Assembly (NCBI GenBank): GCA_002293375.1
Contig: DBDA01000031.1
Coordinates: forward strand, 42,516-106,515
Direction of reading: 5' to 3'
Origin: Odoribacter sp. UBA944
GTDB taxonomy: Bacteria; Bacteroidota; Bacteroidia; Bacteroidales; Marinifilaceae
Length of the DNA stretch: 64,000 nucleotides
The position numbers and the translations under genes are program-made. Below the pieces are notes generated by a model. That model saw only the letters and a program-made list of their open reading frames with translations. It was not told the DNA's origin and did not search any database. The stretch's first letter is position 1. Each line of letters begins with the position of its first letter. Below, one piece after another: positions 8,211-16,221 of this stretch.

Positions 8211-10487
8211 TTATGCTTCCGGAATAAATATTTTCGCAAATTTTAACAAAAGAATTTTATCTCCCGCTCCGTTAAAACGGACTTTGGCCTTCCTGTTTAC
8301 GCCGAGCCCGTCCAACGCAAGCACCTCGCCCGTTCCAAAAGTGGGGTGGAAGATCGCCATTCCGGGAACGATCTGTCCGGGATCTGCCGGTTTCAGTTTG
8401 CTTCGGTCCACCTCCGGAACAGCGGTGTGGACTTTCGGCCGCAGAGAAACCGAAGCGGGTTTGCGTTCCGGAAAGGTATACCGTCCGCCGGATTCCGGCT
8501 GTTCCGGCGGGGGGAGGAAATATCCTTCCACGCAGGAGGGATCAATGTCCCCGATAAAACGGGACGCCTGGGTGGCCACCGCGGTGCCGTTCCGGTACCG
8601 GGAAGTAGTGTACGACAGGACGACATTCCGCTCCGCCCGGGTCAGGGCGACGTAAAACAGCCGCCGCTCCTCTTCCAAAGCGGCCGGATTGGCAACGCTC
8701 TGTTCTGCGGGAAAGAGCTTCTCTTCCACACCGGTGATAAATACAGTAGGAAACTCCAACCCTTTGGCCGAGTGGATCGTCATCAGCGTCACCGTGTTCC
8801 GCTCTTCGTTTTTTTCGTTGTCCTGATCGGTCAGCAGCGCCACCCCTTCCAGAAAAGCCGGGAGTTTGTCGCTGGTATTCTCCTGATAGGCCGTTTCGCA
8901 AAATGCTTTGATAGCGTTCAGCAACTCCTCTATGTTCTCTTTGCGGGAGATCCCTTCCGGCGTGGAATCGTTCGAGAGGTCCTCCGTAATTCCGGCGATC
9001 TGGGCAATGTGACAGGCCAGGTCGTACGCATTGTCTTCTTCCGCCCGGGCGGAAAATTTTTCGATCAGGCTCCGGAAATTCCGTAATTTAGTCAAGGTAG
9101 AACTGTTCAATGCGGCTGCTGCCTCATCGATGTTGCAGAGGACGCTCCACATACTGGCCCCGTGCTGCAGAGAGATTGCTTTTACATGTTCTACGGTCGT
9201 ATCGCCGATACCCCTGCGGGGGTAATTGATGATCCTTTTCAGGGCCTCTTCGTCATGCTGATTGACCGAAAGCCGCAGGTACGCCAACAGGTCCTTGATC
9301 TCCTTCCGTTGGTAAAAGGATTGTCCGCCATATATTTTGTAGGGGATGTTCCGTTTGCGCAACGCTTCCTCCAGAATACGGGACTGGGCGTTGGTGCGGT
9401 ACAGAATGGCAAACTCGTTGTACTCCTGTTGCCGGTAATTGGCCATCCGGAAGATTTCAGCGGCTACCTGAAACCCCTCCTCCTTGTCGGACAGGGCTTT
9501 GAATACGCGGATTTTGTCGCCCTCTTCGTTTTCGGAAAAGATCCGCTTGGGGATTTGCTCCTTGTTTTTGCCGATCACGCTGTTGGCGGCGTCGACAATG
9601 GTGGTGGTCGACCGGTAATTTTGTTCCAGCTTGAACAACCGGTAGTCAGGATAATCGTTCCGGAAATTCAGGATGTTTTCGATGCGGGCGCCCCGGAAGG
9701 AGTAAATGCTTTGGGCGTCATCCCCCACCACACAGATATTCCGGTGCCCTTCCGACAGTTTTTTGATGATCAGGTACTGGGAGTAGTTGGTGTCCTGGTA
9801 CTCGTCCACCAGGATGTAACTGAATTTCTGGCGGTACTTTTCCAATACCTCCGGAAAGTCCCGGAAGAGGATGTTGGTTTGCAGCAACAGATCGTCGAAA
9901 TCCATGGCGTCGCTTTGCCTGCAACGGTTCTGGTAATGCTTGTAAATGTCGGCGATCAGCGGTTTGCGGGCGGTTGTATCGACAGAAACGATCCGTGCCG
10001 ATTGGGCATATGCTTGCGCTGTGATCAGGTTATTTTTGGCCATGGAGATCCGTCCCAACACATCGTTGGCTTTATACACCTTGTCGTCCAGCTTCATCTC
10101 CTTCACGATCGTCTTGATCAGGTTTTTGGAGTCCTGGGTATCGTAAATGGTGAAATTGGAGGTATAGCCGAGTTTTTCGGCCTCAAAGCGCAGGATTTTG
10201 GAAAAAATGGAGTGGAAAGTACCCATCCACAGATTGGTGGCGTTCACTTCCCCCACCAACCGGGCAATCCGCTTCTGCATCTCCCGGGCTGCTTTGTTGG
10301 TAAAGGTTAGCGCCAGTATTTTATAGGGCGGCACCCCCCGGCTCAACAAATAAGCGATCCGATAGGTGAGCACCCGGGTTTTCCCCGATCCGGCCCCGGC
10401 AATCACCAACGCCGGCCCCTCGGAGTGCAGCACCGCCTCTTTCTGGTTTTCGTTCAGTTCTTTTAAAAAATCCACGGATCTCCTCAA
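8211..10487 (-). CDS. pcrA: PcrA/UvrD-type DNA helicase
   Basis: A superfamily 1A 3'-5' DNA helicase of 758 residues, acting in nucleotide excision repair and clearing of replication or transcription conflicts. Motifs run in order: Q-motif LNENQKEAV, Walker A AGAGSGKT, TFTNKAAREM (Ia), LVDEYQDTN (Walker B/II), GDDAQSIYSFRGA (III), LEQNYRST (IV), TIHSAKGLEFPTVF (V) and VALTRAERNVVLSY (VI). The last 50 residues (HPTFGTGEVL onward) are the small C-terminal Tudor-like domain typical of PcrA/UvrD. The start codon lies directly before the Q-motif region. Confidence 0.93.
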   Translation of the reverse strand: MRRSVDFLKELNENQKEAVLHSEGPALVIAGAGSGKTRVLTYRIAYLLSRGVPPYKILALTFTNKAAREMQKRIARLVGEVNATNLWMGTFHSIFSKILRFEAEKLGYTSNFTIYDTQDSKNLIKTIVKEMKLDDKVYKANDVLGRISMAKNNLITAQAYAQSARIVSVDTTARKPLIADIYKHYQNRCRQSDAMDFDDLLLQTNILFRDFPEVLEKYRQKFSYILVDEYQDTNYSQYLIIKKLSEGHRNICVVGDDAQSIYSFRGARIENILNFRNDYPDYRLFKLEQNYRSTTTIVDAANSVIGKNKEQIPKRIFSENEEGDKIRVFKALSDKEEGFQVAAEIFRMANYRQQEYNEFAILYRTNAQSRILEEALRKRNIPYKIYGGQSFYQRKEIKDLLAYLRLSVNQHDEEALKRIINYPRRGIGDTTVEHVKAISLQHGASMWSVLCNIDEAAAALNSSTLTKLRNFRSLIEKFSARAEEDNAYDLACHIAQIAGITEDLSNDSTPEGISRKENIEELLNAIKAFCETAYQENTSDKLPAFLEGVALLTDQDNEKNEERNTVTLMTIHSAKGLEFPTVFITGVEEKLFPAEQSVANPAALEEERRLFYVALTRAERNVVLSYTTSRYRNGTAVATQASRFIGDIDPSCVEGYFLPPPEQPESGGRYTFPERKPASVSLRPKVHTAVPEVDRSKLKPADPGQIVPGMAIFHPTFGTGEVLALDGLGVNRKAKVRFNGAGDKILLLKFAKIFIPEA

Positions 10488-10534
10488 ACAGTTAATTCCG
10501 GGGGATAAAGATAAGAAAATCCGCCCGATTTCGC

Positions 10535-10542
10535 TATATTTG
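10535..10542 (+). promoter_or_regulatory. Bacteroidota -7 promoter box
   Basis: TATATTTG matches the TAnnTTTG consensus used by the primary sigma factor of Bacteroidota and lies about 50 bases before the type IX substrate gene. No clear -33 TTTG is visible upstream. Confidence 0.6.
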
Positions 10543-10590
10543 CAGAAACATCACAACTATGACCACTGTATTCGAAACAAATACAAACGC

Positions 10591-11856
10591 ATGAAGTATA
10601 TTTATTTATGGGCCTGTTGTTTTTCGACGATTGGCGGTTTCGCCCAGATCGTGAACGGGCCGGTCAGAGTGGAGGCGCCCGGACGCCAGCTTGTTTTGAC
10701 GACACTCGAAGACAACACCACGGATCTGTATGTGATCCAAAATACCGACAATGAACCCAACCCGCAATTCGGTGTTGTGCAGTTTACACCGGATGGGAGC
10801 AACGGGTGGGAGTATCAATGGAGTTACAACGGGAATCCACAGTTGCCTAAGTATCAGGGAGATTCTACCTATATGCGCATAGATTTGCTCGGAGAGGGCG
10901 TCTATTCCCTAACAGGGACAAAGGCGGGTTCCGGCCCGGTAGAGGCGGAATTTCACGTATTTTACTCCTTTCTGGCTGTTACGATCTCTTTGGAAAATGA
11001 GATGGATTGCGAATACCTTACCGTCAATCTGGATATAACCGCAACTCCTGAATACGGGACCTATCCGGGCCGGTTGAATGTGGGGTACCGGCTTTTTTGG
11101 GACGGACGGAAAACAGTCGATTTTGAAAGGCCGGATTACGACGTTCCCACGATCAGTCAAGAGGTGATCGGAGAGACATCCGATAAAAGGGTGCAAGTGG
11201 AGATCACAGACCGGTTCGGGATCGTCTGGGAAAGCAACGAGGTGACATGGCACTCCTACATCCCCAAGGCCGGTTTCTCTGCTACTCCGATGAGCGGGGA
11301 GGCGCCGCTGGAGGTGACGTTTACCTCCGGTTCCGAAAATGCCGACTACTTCGAATGGTACCTGTACAAGGATACGAATGAGATCAAAACGCTTTATCCT
11401 ACGTTGCAGGACAGTCTCCTGCTGCCTGTTTATTATGGGGAAAACCTGTTGCCGTACCGCTACGAACACCCGGGAGAATACAATGTAAAATTGGTGGTAG
11501 TCAATATGCGGGGGGACAATCACTGTTCTGATACGCTCCTTCTGGAAGCGGGAAATTGGATCGTGGTGGACTCCTCCCTCCTCGATGTGCCGAACGTTTT
11601 TACGCCGAACGGGGACGGGATTAACGATGTCTTCCGGGCCAAATCGGCGGTTTCATTGGATTTTTTTCACGGGATCATCCTCAATCGGTGGGGGCGGAAA
11701 GTATACGAATGGCGGGATCAAGACGGCGGTTGGGACGGGCGGATTGGCGGGAAATACGCCAGCCCCGGCACTTACTACTACATCATAACCGCTACCGGCC
11801 GCGAGATCGCTACCCGGAAATACATGCAAAAAGGCGCCTTGTTGTTAGTACGGTAA
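10591..11856 (+). CDS. Secreted PKD-domain protein with type IX (type B) C-terminal sorting domain
   Basis: A 421-residue exported protein. Residues 1-19 form a signal peptide ending at FAQ. The middle contains Ig/PKD-like beta domains, with a recognisable PKD repeat in AGFSATPMSGEAPLEVTFTS and HPGEYNVKLVV. The last 90 residues are the gliding-motility-associated C-terminal domain (type B sorting signal of the type IX secretion system), starting VPNVFTPNGDGINDVF and continuing NRWGRKVYEW and GTYYYIITA. It is expected to cross the outer membrane by the type IX system and stay at the surface or be released. The start at 10591 is chosen for the signal peptide; a longer frame upstream is a shadow of the helicase gene. 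The binding target is unknown. Confidence 0.85.
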   Translation: MKYIYLWACCFSTIGGFAQIVNGPVRVEAPGRQLVLTTLEDNTTDLYVIQNTDNEPNPQFGVVQFTPDGSNGWEYQWSYNGNPQLPKYQGDSTYMRIDLLGEGVYSLTGTKAGSGPVEAEFHVFYSFLAVTISLENEMDCEYLTVNLDITATPEYGTYPGRLNVGYRLFWDGRKTVDFERPDYDVPTISQEVIGETSDKRVQVEITDRFGIVWESNEVTWHSYIPKAGFSATPMSGEAPLEVTFTSGSENADYFEWYLYKDTNEIKTLYPTLQDSLLLPVYYGENLLPYRYEHPGEYNVKLVVVNMRGDNHCSDTLLLEAGNWIVVDSSLLDVPNVFTPNGDGINDVFRAKSAVSLDFFHGIILNRWGRKVYEWRDQDGGWDGRIGGKYASPGTYYYIITATGREIATRKYMQKGALLLVR

Positions 11857-12393
11857 CTATCTCCGGCTGAATTCGCACCCGCAATACGTTTGGTTGTAAA
11901 AGTTGTTCTCCTGCAACAGGTCGCGGCGCCGTTCGGTAAGCCCTCCTGTCCGCCAGTTTTTTTCCCAAAATTCGGTACCGGGTATTCGGGCGGCCGCCCA
12001 TCTTCCAGCTTCGCTAATTTGGGAGAGGCTTTTCCAACGGGAAGAGGCCAGGGTGGTGGCAAAACGGGCCATGCCCCGTTCCTGCGACGTCCGGGCGGTC
12101 GCTAACAGGCGCATTTGAAAGCAGTACAGGCAACGCTCTCCCCGTTCCGGTTCCTCCTCCCACCCGTTTGTACCCTCCAGCCAGTCGCCGTGTTCATAAT
12201 CGCCGTCGATAATCTCCAGCCCGCATTTTTCTGCGTACCGGGTACACTCCTCCTTTCTGCGTTCGTATTCCGCCAACGGAAAAATGTTCGGGTTGAAGTA
12301 ATAGAGTACCGGCCGGATGCCGTTTTGCAACAGCCATTCGATAACCGCCGCAGAACAGGGCGCGCAACAGGTATGAAGTAACAGGGCCTGCAT
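11857..12393 (-). CDS. queH: Epoxyqueuosine reductase QueH
   Basis: QueH reduces epoxyqueuosine to queuosine in tRNA anticodons, a non-homologous replacement for QueG. The 178-residue protein has the paired cysteines HTCCAPC near its N-terminus (Cys9, Cys10), YYFNPNIFP, ERCLYCFQMRL and a final CGCEFS, the cysteine-rich set that binds an Fe-S cluster and metal. The start is placed at 12393 (MQALLLHTCC). The frame continues upstream through the tRNA gene, giving an artefactual N-terminus. The 3' end abuts the convergent type IX substrate gene. Confidence 0.92.
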   Translation of the reverse strand: MQALLLHTCCAPCSAAVIEWLLQNGIRPVLYYFNPNIFPLAEYERRKEECTRYAEKCGLEIIDGDYEHGDWLEGTNGWEEEPERGERCLYCFQMRLLATARTSQERGMARFATTLASSRWKSLSQISEAGRWAAARIPGTEFWEKNWRTGGLTERRRDLLQENNFYNQTYCGCEFSRR

Positions 12394-12409
12394 TTTTGTG
12401 TAAAATAGA

Positions 12410-12434
12410 AAGAAGTCGCCAAAAACGACTTCTT
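12410..12434 (-). terminator. Hairpin between tRNA-Leu and queH
   Basis: A perfect 9-bp stem (AAGAAGTCG / CGACTTCTT) with a 7-base loop is followed on the minus strand by TTCTATTTT. It lies just after the tRNA 3' end and before the queH start, so it can end tRNA transcription or act as an attenuator for queH. Confidence 0.6.
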
Positions 12435-12447
12435 CTGATCTTTCAGG

Positions 12448-12531
12448 TACCCGAGGTGGGAATCGAACCCACACGATATTGCTATCACTGGATTTTGAGT
12501 CCAGCGCGTCTACCAATTCCGCCACCCGGGC
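12448..12531 (-). tRNA. tRNA-Leu (anticodon CAA)
   Basis: The minus strand folds as an 84-base class II tRNA. The acceptor arm is GCCCGGG with CTCGGGT plus discriminator A (two G-U pairs). The D-arm contains TTGGTAGACGCG, and the anticodon stem CTGGA / TCCAG carries the loop CTCAAAA (anticodon CAA, reading UUG). A short variable arm (GTGATAGCAATATCGT) and the TPsiC loop GGTTCGATTCCCA complete the fold. CCA is not encoded. The long variable arm and anticodon identify leucine. Confidence 0.95.
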
Positions 12532-12632
12532 TTAAACTCGGCTGCAAAGATACAAAATAATTGCGATCTGCAAACTTTGAACAAAAAATTTGTCAAAAAG
12601 CCGGTTCGCAGCGGTTCCTGAAAACCGGCTGT

Positions 12633-13070
12633 TCAATCATCGATCCCTATCAGATCGAATTTTAAATTGAACTTCAACTCAAGCCCGTTGCTTAATTTCA
12701 GTTCGTAGTCGTGCTTGTCGTAGTCTATCTCCAAGATCTTTGTGTCCGGATAGTGGGTGGCCACATGCGTTTTGATGGGTTGCGGAACAACTCCTTCGGG
12801 GACTTGCGTAAATTTGCAATTTACCTCCTTCCACATCCCTTTGCCGTCAAATTCCACTTTGTTGCCGTTGGTAAAAACGACTTCGTAACTTTTATCCAGA
12901 AACTCTGTCTCCATCTTGGCATAGGAGGTTTTTATTTCCGGAAAATAGTGAGCGATAAACCGCCGTGCGGTATCGGGGAGCTGCTCTACCGTGATCGGTT
13001 TGTCGTTGTCGGCGAACGCCGTGCCGGCAATCCCTACCAAGGCGGCCAGCAATAAGATCATTCGTTTCAT
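12633..13070 (-). CDS. Secreted PepSY-like (DUF2874) protein
   Basis: A 145-residue protein with a signal peptide (MKRMILLLAALVGIAGTAFA, cleavage near 20) and two tandem PepSY-like repeats of about 55 residues each. Each repeat has the pattern Lys-x-Tyr/Asp-Glu-Val/Leu plus a hydrophobic Gly-x-Lys-Val/Leu-x-Phe strand (SYEVVFTNGNKVEFDGKG, DYELKLSNGLELKF). I recognise the Bacteroidales periplasmic PepSY-like DUF2874 family; the function is unknown and no enzymatic residues are evident. A -7 box lies about 45 bases upstream. Confidence 0.8.
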   Translation of the reverse strand: MKRMILLLAALVGIAGTAFADNDKPITVEQLPDTARRFIAHYFPEIKTSYAKMETEFLDKSYEVVFTNGNKVEFDGKGMWKEVNCKFTQVPEGVVPQPIKTHVATHYPDTKILEIDYDKHDYELKLSNGLELKFNLKFDLIGIDD

Positions 13071-13115
13071 GTTTTTGTACCTTTACCTGTTTGTAGACTT
13101 TTGCCTTTCTCCCAA

Positions 13116-13123
13116 CAAAAATA
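13116..13123 (-). promoter_or_regulatory. Bacteroidota -7 promoter box
   Basis: On the minus strand TATTTTTG matches TAnnTTTG and lies 45 bases before the PepSY-like gene. It is back to back with the plus-strand box at 13156. Confidence 0.5.
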
Positions 13124-13155
13124 GGGATAAAAACTGAAAAGAGGTTGAAATAGAC

Positions 13156-13163
13156 TATTTTTG
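13156..13163 (+). promoter_or_regulatory. Bacteroidota -7 promoter box
   Basis: TATTTTTG matches TAnnTTTG, 42 bases before the HAD hydrolase start at 13206. Confidence 0.5.
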
Positions 13164-13205
13164 CAACCATGCGGGAGTGAAGTCTGTCTAAAAAACAAAA
13201 GCGAC

Positions 13206-13814
13206 ATGGAGATAAAAAATGTGGTATTTGATCTGGGTGGAGTGGTCGTTGTCTGGGATCCGGAAAAGATCAAGCGGGAGTTTCCGGGGGATAAAAGTGT
13301 GCCGGCTTTTCTCTTTGAAAAGGGATTTTTCAGCGAATACTGGACGGAGTTCGACCGGGGGATGCTGACGGAAGAGGAGTTGATCGAAAGGCTGGCGGAG
13401 CGTTCCGGCTCTGATGCCGGGGAGTGGCGCCGGCTTATCGAATACATCAAAGGTTCTCTGGTCGACCTTCCGGTGACGGACGAATTGATGCGGGATTTGA
13501 GAGAAGCCGGTTACCGCCTCTTTTGCATCTCCAACCTGTCGGTGGAATTTTACCGCTACCTGCAGGGGAGGCCCTTTTTCGACTACCTTGAAGGCAAGAT
13601 CATATCGGGCATTGAAAAAGTGGTGAAACCGGATCCGGCCATCTTTACCCTCCTGTTGGAGCGCTACGGATTGAAGGCGGAAGAGACCCTCTTCATCGAC
13701 GATTTGGAAGCCAACGTCAAAGCCGCCGCTGCAATGGGGTTCCGGGTAGTGCACTACACCGCCCCGCAGGAAAACAGCCGGGACATACGCAGCATGACCG
13801 GACTTAAAAAATAG
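13206..13814 (+). CDS. HAD-IA family phosphatase
   Basis: A 202-residue haloacid dehalogenase-like hydrolase. Motif I is VVFDLGGV with nucleophile Asp9; the usual second Asp is a Gly, as in the YihX/glucose-1-phosphatase-like branch. Motif II is FCISNLS, motif III Lys is in EKVVKPDPAIFTLLLERYG, and motif IV is LFIDDLEANVKAA. The cap is a helical insert after motif I (residues about 15-85). The substrate is probably a small sugar phosphate or nucleotide but cannot be read from sequence. The start at 13206 directly precedes motif I. The end overlaps the convergent glutaminase gene by 11 bases. Confidence 0.87.
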   Translation: MEIKNVVFDLGGVVVVWDPEKIKREFPGDKSVPAFLFEKGFFSEYWTEFDRGMLTEEELIERLAERSGSDAGEWRRLIEYIKGSLVDLPVTDELMRDLREAGYRLFCISNLSVEFYRYLQGRPFFDYLEGKIISGIEKVVKPDPAIFTLLLERYGLKAEETLFIDDLEANVKAAAAMGFRVVHYTAPQENSRDIRSMTGLKK

Positions 13815-14724
13815 AGATGCCGATCTCGGTGGTGAAGCGCTCCAGCGCTTCAATGCCCATCACCGAATTGCCGTAGGGGTTCAGTTCCGGGCTCCAGACG
13901 GCGATGCTTAACTGCCCCGGAATAATGGCGACGATCCCGCCGCCTACGCCGCTTTTTCCCGGCATACCCACCCGGAAAGCAAAATCGCCCGATTCGTCGT
14001 AAAACCCGCAGGTCAGCATCAAGGCGTTCAATCTTTTGGCCCGGCTCACGGTCAGGATCTCCTCCCGGTTGTGCGGGTTGGTCCCGTGGTTGGCCAAGAA
14101 GAGGAACGAGCGGGCCAGCTCTTCGCAATTCATGGAGATGCTGCACAGGTGGCAATAGACATCCATCAACCGCTCCACATCGTTCCGGATATTCCCGAAA
14201 CTCTGCATAAAGTACCCCAGCGCCCGGTTCCGGCTGGCGTGCTCCAGTTCGGAAGCAGCTACTATTTTATCGTAATAGATGTCGTCGTTCCCCGCCAACT
14301 CCCGGACAAACTCCAGTAACGCCTCCTTGGGGCGGGGGTAGAGGTCGGACAGTTTGTCGGTCACCACCAAAGCGCCTGCATTGATAAAGGGATTGCGCGG
14401 TTTCCCCTGTTCGTATTCTAATTGTACCAGGGAATTGAACGGCGTACCGGACGGTTCCCGGCCGACATAATCCCAAAGTTGGCTTCCCAGGTGGCGTACC
14501 ACCATGGAGAGGGCGAAAACCTTTGAGATGCTCTGAATGGAGAATTTTGTCCGGTAATCGCCCGTACCGGTCACTTTTCCATCTATCGTGGCGACAGCGA
14601 TCCCGAACTGTTTCGGTTCCACTTCCGCCAGGGCCGGTATGTAGCTCGCTACCTTTCCTTGTCCTGAAAAAGGCAACACCTCCCGGTGTATTTTCTCAAT
14701 AACTTCCTGGTAATCCATATTCAT
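13804..14724 (-). CDS. glsA: Glutaminase A
   Basis: Hydrolyses glutamine to glutamate and ammonia in the cytoplasm. The 306-residue length is normal for bacterial GlsA. The fold is beta-lactamase-like with the catalytic Ser65-x-x-Lys68 (QSISKVF). Other family blocks are GTPFNSLVQLEYEQGKPRNPFINAGA, SFGNIRNDVE and a glycine-rich GMPGKSGVGGGI near the C-terminus. No partner operon gene is evident. Confidence 0.95.
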   Translation of the reverse strand: MNMDYQEVIEKIHREVLPFSGQGKVASYIPALAEVEPKQFGIAVATIDGKVTGTGDYRTKFSIQSISKVFALSMVVRHLGSQLWDYVGREPSGTPFNSLVQLEYEQGKPRNPFINAGALVVTDKLSDLYPRPKEALLEFVRELAGNDDIYYDKIVAASELEHASRNRALGYFMQSFGNIRNDVERLMDVYCHLCSISMNCEELARSFLFLANHGTNPHNREEILTVSRAKRLNALMLTCGFYDESGDFAFRVGMPGKSGVGGGIVAIIPGQLSIAVWSPELNPYGNSVMGIEALERFTTEIGISIF

Positions 14725-14733
14725 CTGTAGTGA

Positions 14734-14871
14734 TTACTCGACTTTTAATTCTATTTTCCCTTTGGCTTTTTTTGCAGAAACTTTTATTTGGTAGTTGCCA
14801 CGGGCGAGATTTTGTATGGTGTCTGTGGTGTTTCCGTGGACAACTGCAACGAGGGAGTCATTGGGAGCATG
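14734..14871 (-). pseudogene. Possible out-of-frame C-terminal gene remnant
   Basis: Minus-strand translation of this stretch gives 45 residues that read like real protein: SLVAVVHGNTTDTIQNLARG then NYQIKVSAKKAKGKIELKVE, ending at a TAA at 14734. It has no start codon of its own, is preceded by a stop about 20 bases further upstream, and is in a different frame from the erythromycin-esterase-like gene that ends at 14858. It could be a frameshifted tail of that gene or the end of a deleted neighbour. The alternating beta-strand pattern suggests a small extracellular beta domain. Evidence is limited to the look of the translation. Confidence 0.35.
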
Positions 14872-16129
14872 TATTCTCTGTTGGCGATTTCTTTAGATCA
14901 CTCTTTTTTACCTGTTTTTTTAAGGGAATAACCTTTCTATACTCGTCCCGTATGTAGTAGATACCGTCAAAAATATGGAGCCATTTGCCCCTTTTCTTAA
15001 GAACCATGGCTGCATTAAACTCCTGATCTCTGAATCCTTCTGCAAACCGGAGAGGCTCAAAATCAATGTAGGCATAGGGGGAATTCCCGGTGGCCAAGGC
15101 GATTTGTTTTTCGAGTTCTCCGGTTTCAGCTTCCTCTTTTTCCGGGTACGTCAAGGCGAGGGAATACATTTTGTCCCCCAATCTGTCATACAAAGTTTCC
15201 CCCATACTTTGGAATCTGAAATAGAAAAGAGAGTCCGGCAGGTAGGTGGTTTGTGATATGTCCTTTGCTCCGTGGAAATTGGCGCACCAGACAATCAGTT
15301 TTTCATCGGGAAAATTCCGAGTGATCCAGAGAATATTTTCCGCCATTTGCATATCTCGGTTCCTCAGATTCAGATCTGATTTCGGATCTTCCTCCCAGGC
15401 AACCTGAGTATTCTTGTTCCTGATCCATTGCAGAATCGCTTTGAGGTCGTTGCTGCTTCCGTGTTTTGCGATCAAATGGTGTGTCGTATTGGAGATTTTA
15501 TCAATGATCCTCATGTATTCGTGAAATTCCGACACACTGTTTTCTTTGTATGCAATTTTGTAAAACAACCGGTTACATCTTTCCCACGGGATTTCTTCTT
15601 TGTACTCTTTGGAGTATCTCTGCAAAATTTCCTGCGCAGCTTGAAGATCGAATATTCCGCTCCATACATCTATCCCCCAAGGTCTTATTTCACCATTGCT
15701 CATAGGAACCAGAAGAGGTTCGTTATTTTTATTCATACTGGGGAAACCCCAGAATTGAGACATGCTCCATTCTTTAACAAATTCTCTGTATGCTGGATTA
15801 CCGAACAGATAAGTGGTGAGGAACGGTGCATTTTCCAAAGCAATGGATCTGAATCCTTTTTTACTCAGGTAATTTATCATGTTGCATTTTACAGTGGCCG
15901 TAACTTGGTCGTAATGTCCTTTCTCGCCCAGAATAATAACCGATTTCCGGGCAGCGATGTTGTCCAAGAAGCTAAAATCCAGCGAATCTTGCAGCGGAAT
16001 GGCTTGGTTGGCTACATTCCTTTCTACAGACAGGGAGTTGTTCCAGGCAGGAGCGTTGATACGATCTTTCCGACACCCTGCGACAGCAAACAGGCAAAAG
16101 AAGAGGATGAAGAGTTGTGATTTGTACAT
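14858..16129 (-). CDS. Erythromycin-esterase-like lipoprotein
   Basis: A 423-residue protein with a lipoprotein signal (MYKSQLFILFFCLFAVAGC, lipid-modified Cys19). It resembles the erythromycin esterase family (PF05139): ILGEKGHYD replaces the family's LGExxHG with Glu and His kept, then ALENA, RNRDMQMAENILWI, and KLIVWCANFHGAK in place of the usual VWAHNxHV. Family members hydrolyse macrolide lactones, but most Bacteroidota homologues have no proven substrate, so resistance should not be assumed. The start at 16129 gives the lipoprotein signal. The gene is visibly A+T-rich against its neighbours. A near-identical copy of its first 65 codons lies at 17.8-18.0 kb, with an ATPase gene between. 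Confidence 0.75.
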   Translation of the reverse strand: MYKSQLFILFFCLFAVAGCRKDRINAPAWNNSLSVERNVANQAIPLQDSLDFSFLDNIAARKSVIILGEKGHYDQVTATVKCNMINYLSKKGFRSIALENAPFLTTYLFGNPAYREFVKEWSMSQFWGFPSMNKNNEPLLVPMSNGEIRPWGIDVWSGIFDLQAAQEILQRYSKEYKEEIPWERCNRLFYKIAYKENSVSEFHEYMRIIDKISNTTHHLIAKHGSSNDLKAILQWIRNKNTQVAWEEDPKSDLNLRNRDMQMAENILWITRNFPDEKLIVWCANFHGAKDISQTTYLPDSLFYFRFQSMGETLYDRLGDKMYSLALTYPEKEEAETGELEKQIALATGNSPYAYIDFEPLRFAEGFRDQEFNAAMVLKKRGKWLHIFDGIYYIRDEYRKVIPLKKQVKKSDLKKSPTENTCSQ

Positions 16130-16221
16130 GGTATTGATTTTAGTTCGTTTCACCATAAAAATGTGTTACGTGCAATTACAATCTATGGGGATAAAACGAT
16201 ACAAATATTTTCAATTAAAAA

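Noticed and set aside
10559..10593. Eleven-codon leader peptide overlapping the type IX substrate start (MTTVFETNTNA)
   Set aside because: It is short, has no conserved residue run of attenuator type, and could arise by chance.
12394..12525. A 44-residue N-terminal extension of QueH (MAELVDALDSKSSD...)
   Set aside because: It is a translation of the tRNA-Leu gene and its surroundings on the same strand, a common annotation error. The real start is at 12393 before HTCC.
14858..16129. Calling this a macrolide resistance gene
   Set aside because: Only a few motif residues are shared with erythromycin esterases, and Bacteroidota homologues have no proven role in resistance.
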